From positions 1-6,746 of the forward strand of contig JAAZIY010000053.1 of the NCBI GenBank assembly GCA_012800625.1: 6,746 nucleotides of DNA, read 5' to 3'. The position numbers and the translations under genes were made by a program. The stretch comes from Lentisphaerota bacterium. Lineage in GTDB: Bacteria > Verrucomicrobiota > Lentisphaeria > Oligosphaerales > Oligosphaeraceae. Shown piece by piece: positions 5,134 through 6,746 of this stretch (positions are counted from its first letter, which is position 1; every line of letters begins with the position of its first letter). The notes below the pieces were generated by a model. That model made no database searches and was not told the DNA's origin. It saw nothing but the letters and a program-made list of their open reading frames with translations.

Positions 5134-6092
5134 AAATCGGATTGAGCTTTGATCTGAAAAGCGAGTATCTGGACCAGGGCTACTCCTCGGAGCAAATCGC
5201 CGAGCTGGATATCGAGGAGACCATCGAGGCCATTGAAAACGCCTTGCAAGAGGCCGGACACCAGGTCGAGCGCATCGGCGGCCTCGAAAACCTGATGCGC
5301 GCGCTCCTGCAGGGAAAACGCTGGGAGCTGGTCTTCAATATCGCCGAAGGCATGCACGGCATGGCCAGAGAGGCGCAAATCCCCTGCCTGCTGGACGCCT
5401 ACCAGATACCCTATGTCTTCTCCGACAGCGCCGTGCTGGCCCTGACCATGAACAAGGCCATGACCAATGCCGTGCTGCGCTGCCACGATGTCCGAGTGTC
5501 CGACTTTCAAGTCCTGCGCCAGGAAAACGACTTGAGCAAAGTCGCCATGCCTTACCCGCTTTTTGTTAAACCGCTGGCCGAGGGCTCGAGCAAGGGGATC
5601 AGCGAGAACTCCCTGGTCAGAAATGCGGCGCAGCTGGCGCAAAGCTGCCGCGAGCTCTGGCGACAGTCCAGACAGCCACTGATGCTGGAACGCTATCTCT
5701 GCGGACGCGAGTTCACCGTCGGCCTGCTCGGCAGCGCCGAACAGACCGAGCTGCTCGCAGTCATGGAAGTGACTTTGAACCACAAGGCCGACAGCAGCGC
5801 ATACACCTATGCCAATAAACAACAATACGAGGAGCGAGTCAAATATCAGACCGTCGAGCAGCCAGAAGTAGCCAAACTGGCCATGCAGGCCTGGCGGATC
5901 CTTAATTGCCGGGACGCCGGCAGAGTGGACCTGCGCATGGACCAGGAGGGCAGACCACATTTCCTCGAGGTCAACCCGCTGGCCGGACTGAACCCGAAAT
6001 ACTCGGACTTGTGTATCATGTGCCGGCAAATCGGCATCCCATATAACTGCCTTATCCAAAAAATCCTGGCCTCAGCCATGAAAAGACTATAG
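5130..6092 (+). CDS. D-Ala-D-Ala ligase-like ATP-grasp enzyme
   Basis: A 320-aa cytosolic ATP-grasp protein. Start ATG 5130 overlaps the kamA stop by 4 nt and has GGAG at 5118-5121. Earlier in-frame starts inside kamA encode a low-quality basic stretch and are rejected. Seen: VFNIAEGMHG (residues 68-77) and IPYVFSDS (93-100), as in Ddl; MNKAMTNAVL (107-116) with the nucleotide-domain lysine; LFVKPLAEGSSKG (144-156); LERYLCGREFTV (186-197); a possible omega loop near 221-240; RVDLRM (265-270) and FLEVNPLAGLNP (278-289), with E280 and N282 as Mg ligands. Known of the family: ATP-dependent joining of a carboxylate to an amine through an acyl phosphate. Differences from cell-wall Ddl: the N-terminal GGxSxER block is replaced by SFDLKSEY, and the NTSPGMTSHS stretch that holds the second D-Ala reads NPLAGLNPKY. 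It is therefore probably not the housekeeping Ddl. Pairing with kamA suggests beta-lysine or a derivative as substrate; this is inference. Confidence 0.85.
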   Translation: MKIGLSFDLKSEYLDQGYSSEQIAELDIEETIEAIENALQEAGHQVERIGGLENLMRALLQGKRWELVFNIAEGMHGMAREAQIPCLLDAYQIPYVFSDSAVLALTMNKAMTNAVLRCHDVRVSDFQVLRQENDLSKVAMPYPLFVKPLAEGSSKGISENSLVRNAAQLAQSCRELWRQSRQPLMLERYLCGREFTVGLLGSAEQTELLAVMEVTLNHKADSSAYTYANKQQYEERVKYQTVEQPEVAKLAMQAWRILNCRDAGRVDLRMDQEGRPHFLEVNPLAGLNPKYSDLCIMCRQIGIPYNCLIQKILASAMKRL

Positions 6093-6162
6093 AGCCATCC
6101 CGCAGACATTAAAAAAACAGCTGTTTGAGGCCTAATTCCCGCAGTGGCAGCCTTTTTTTCCC

Positions 6163-6190
6163 GGAAACCCATTTTCGGTTTTTCCAGTTT
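6163..6190 (+). terminator. Weak terminator candidate after the ATP-grasp gene
   Basis: AAACC (6165-6169) can pair with GGTTT (6177-6181) around a 7-nt loop, followed by TTCC and further T-rich sequence. A T-run also occurs at 6153-6159 behind a 4-bp AGGC/GCCT stem with a long loop. Either could end the kamA transcript, but the stems are short. Confidence 0.25.
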
Positions 6191-6290
6191 TTCCCCTTTG
6201 CTCATAATCGCTCTTTTTTTGCTTTACTGTTGAACTTTTTACGTTCTATCATAATTGTTTAGAAAAAATCTTGAACGATAAATGCCAGTA

Positions 6291-6376
6291 TAGCGCCGTA
6301 GGCGCTAAACTATGCTTAACCCCAGGCTTTAGCCTGGGGTTAAGACCCCTAAAAAAGGGGTGCCTCGTAGAGGCAC
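6291..6376 (-). repeat. Composite hairpin cassette, copy B (inverted)
   Basis: Reading the + strand: TAGCGCC-GTA-GGCGCTA (6291-6307); a 30-bp perfect palindrome (6315-6344) with 14-bp arms CTTAACCCCAGGCT and AGCCTGGGGTTAAG; ACCCCT-AAAAA-AGGGGT (6345-6361); and GTGCCTC-GTA-GAGGCAC (6360-6376). Read on the - strand it has the same hairpin order as 1367-1452, with 20 rather than 21 nt between the first hairpin and the 20-base palindrome core. The third hairpin in the list is absent from copy A. Stem differences are compensating (C-G against T-A and T-A against A-T). The position between convergent genes is typical of REP-like elements. Confidence 0.8.
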
Positions 6377-6434
6377 TACAATGCATCTGGGCTGATTTTT
6401 GTTGTTCCTATGGGATGACTCTGTAATTTTATCA

Positions 6435-6746
6435 TTATTCTTTGAAGTTATGGTTTAATAGTTCTTGAAAGCTGTCGCCGAGCAGCTCTGCTCTCCAGCC
6501 TTGCGGCATATTGGCCTCTTCCAGGCTTTTTTCTGCGGCGGCATTAACCAGGCTGGCGAGCTGTTTGCGAGTGGCCAGCAGCACCGGGTCTATGCCTTGT
6601 GCATCGGCGCGTTTTTTGACCAGGCTCTGCAAGCGCCGCAGGCGTTTGCGAAATAGGTCGGCAGGCAATCTTTTCGCTGGCTTGACCACTATCTCCAGCC
6701 CTTGATTTTGCCTGCCCTGCTCCACTGCCGCCAATATTTCGGCACC
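6435..6746 (-). CDS. rnd: Ribonuclease D-like 3'-5' exonuclease, C-terminal HRDC part
   Basis: Partial gene on the - strand, open to the window edge and ending at TAA (6437-6435), so about 103 C-terminal residues are visible. The TTG at 6734 is not a real start, since GAEI precedes it in frame. Seen: a basic helix KRLRRLQSLVKKRADAQG, then IDPVLLATRKQLASLV and GWRAELLG, the typical helix-loop-helix layout of the second HRDC domain at the end of RNase D. The family trims tRNA and other RNA 3' ends with a DEDD exonuclease domain, which would lie outside the window. HRDC domains also occur in RecQ helicases, but the GWRxELLG ending so close to the C-terminus fits RNase D better. It converges on the kamA operon, separated by the repeat region. 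Confidence 0.72.
   Translation of the reverse strand, partial: GAEILAAVEQGRQNQGLEIVVKPAKRLPADLFRKRLRRLQSLVKKRADAQGIDPVLLATRKQLASLVNAAAEKSLEEANMPQGWRAELLGDSFQELLNHNFKE

Larger units (their letters stand above)
6093..6434. other. Convergent non-coding region
   Basis: It lies between the + strand ATP-grasp gene and the - strand RNase D-like gene, so both genes end here. It contains a 12-bp palindrome AAACAGCTGTTT (6115-6126), T-rich sequence to about 6240, a weak dyad CGTTC/GAACG (6242-6246 and 6273-6277), the hairpin cassette at 6291-6376, and a featureless tail to 6434. I see no gene or RNA family in it. Confidence 0.7.

Noticed and set aside
5100..6059. Long - strand reading frame of 319 codons antisense to the ATP-grasp gene
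   Set aside because: It mirrors a clear ATP-grasp coding sequence; the length comes from GC-biased codon use on the real strand, and the translation shows no family motif.
5130..6092. Housekeeping D-alanine-D-alanine ligase
   Set aside because: The substrate-end motifs differ and the gene is not in a mur/fts context; kept as Ddl-like only.
6230..6257. Promoter-like TTGAAC with CATAAT/TAATTG downstream on the + strand
   Set aside because: The better -10 match has a spacing of only 14 and no + strand gene follows it in the window.
6314..6344. Integron attC site (GCTTAAC/GTTAAG ends match the core-site pattern)
   Set aside because: attC sites have imperfect arms with extrahelical bases and separate inner boxes; this is a perfect palindrome inside a larger hairpin cassette, and no integrase or gene cassettes are visible.

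Overview
The window reads as chromosomal DNA from a Gram-negative-type bacterium: mostly housekeeping or accessory metabolic genes of about 55-60% GC, separated by two unusually repeat-rich intergenic regions. Protein style resembles what I remember from Lentisphaerota and other PVC-group or anaerobic environmental genomes (the sugar-phosphate isomerase and the Ddl-like ATP-grasp in particular). That assignment is from memory and is low confidence.

Layout on the + strand: (1) the C-terminal half of a UDP-glucuronate decarboxylase (UDP-xylose synthase-like SDR), cut by the left edge, 1-446; (2) a COG1082-type TIM-barrel sugar phosphate isomerase/epimerase, 533-1297; (3) a roughly 595-base non-coding stretch, 1298-1892, packed with hairpins and a 92-bp tandem duplication; (4) proC, 1893-2687, followed after 23 nt by an extended-SDR NDP-sugar epimerase/dehydratase, 2711-3679; (5) a 203-base AT-rich leader with several dyads, 3680-3882; (6) a lysine 2,3-aminomutase (KamA family), best start ATG 3883, ending 5133, overlapping by ATGA with (7) a D-Ala-D-Ala-ligase-like ATP-grasp enzyme, 5130-6092; (8) a 342-base non-coding convergent region, 6093-6434, carrying a second, inverted copy of a hairpin cassette also found at 1367-1452; (9) on the - strand, the C-terminal part of an RNase D-like exonuclease (HRDC domain), 6435-6746, cut by the right edge.

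How the genes relate: the two SDR enzymes act on nucleotide sugars and fit surface polysaccharide supply. proC makes proline and looks co-transcribed with the second SDR only by proximity. The most suggestive unit is the translationally coupled pair kamA plus ATP-grasp. The first enzyme keeps the lysine-recognising aspartates and should make beta-lysine. The second is a carboxylate-amine ligase paralogue whose substrate-end residues differ from true Ddl. The usual partner for beta-lysine osmolyte synthesis (AblB acetyltransferase) and the EF-P ligase EpmA are not next to it. A beta-lysyl amide or dipeptide is therefore a reasonable, untested idea.

The intergenic repeats are the other highlight. 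Two copies of a multi-hairpin cassette lie in opposite orientation 5 kb apart, and their stems differ by compensating base changes, so the folded form appears to be what is conserved. A further recurring TTCGTGT motif sits 35-45 nt after three stop codons.
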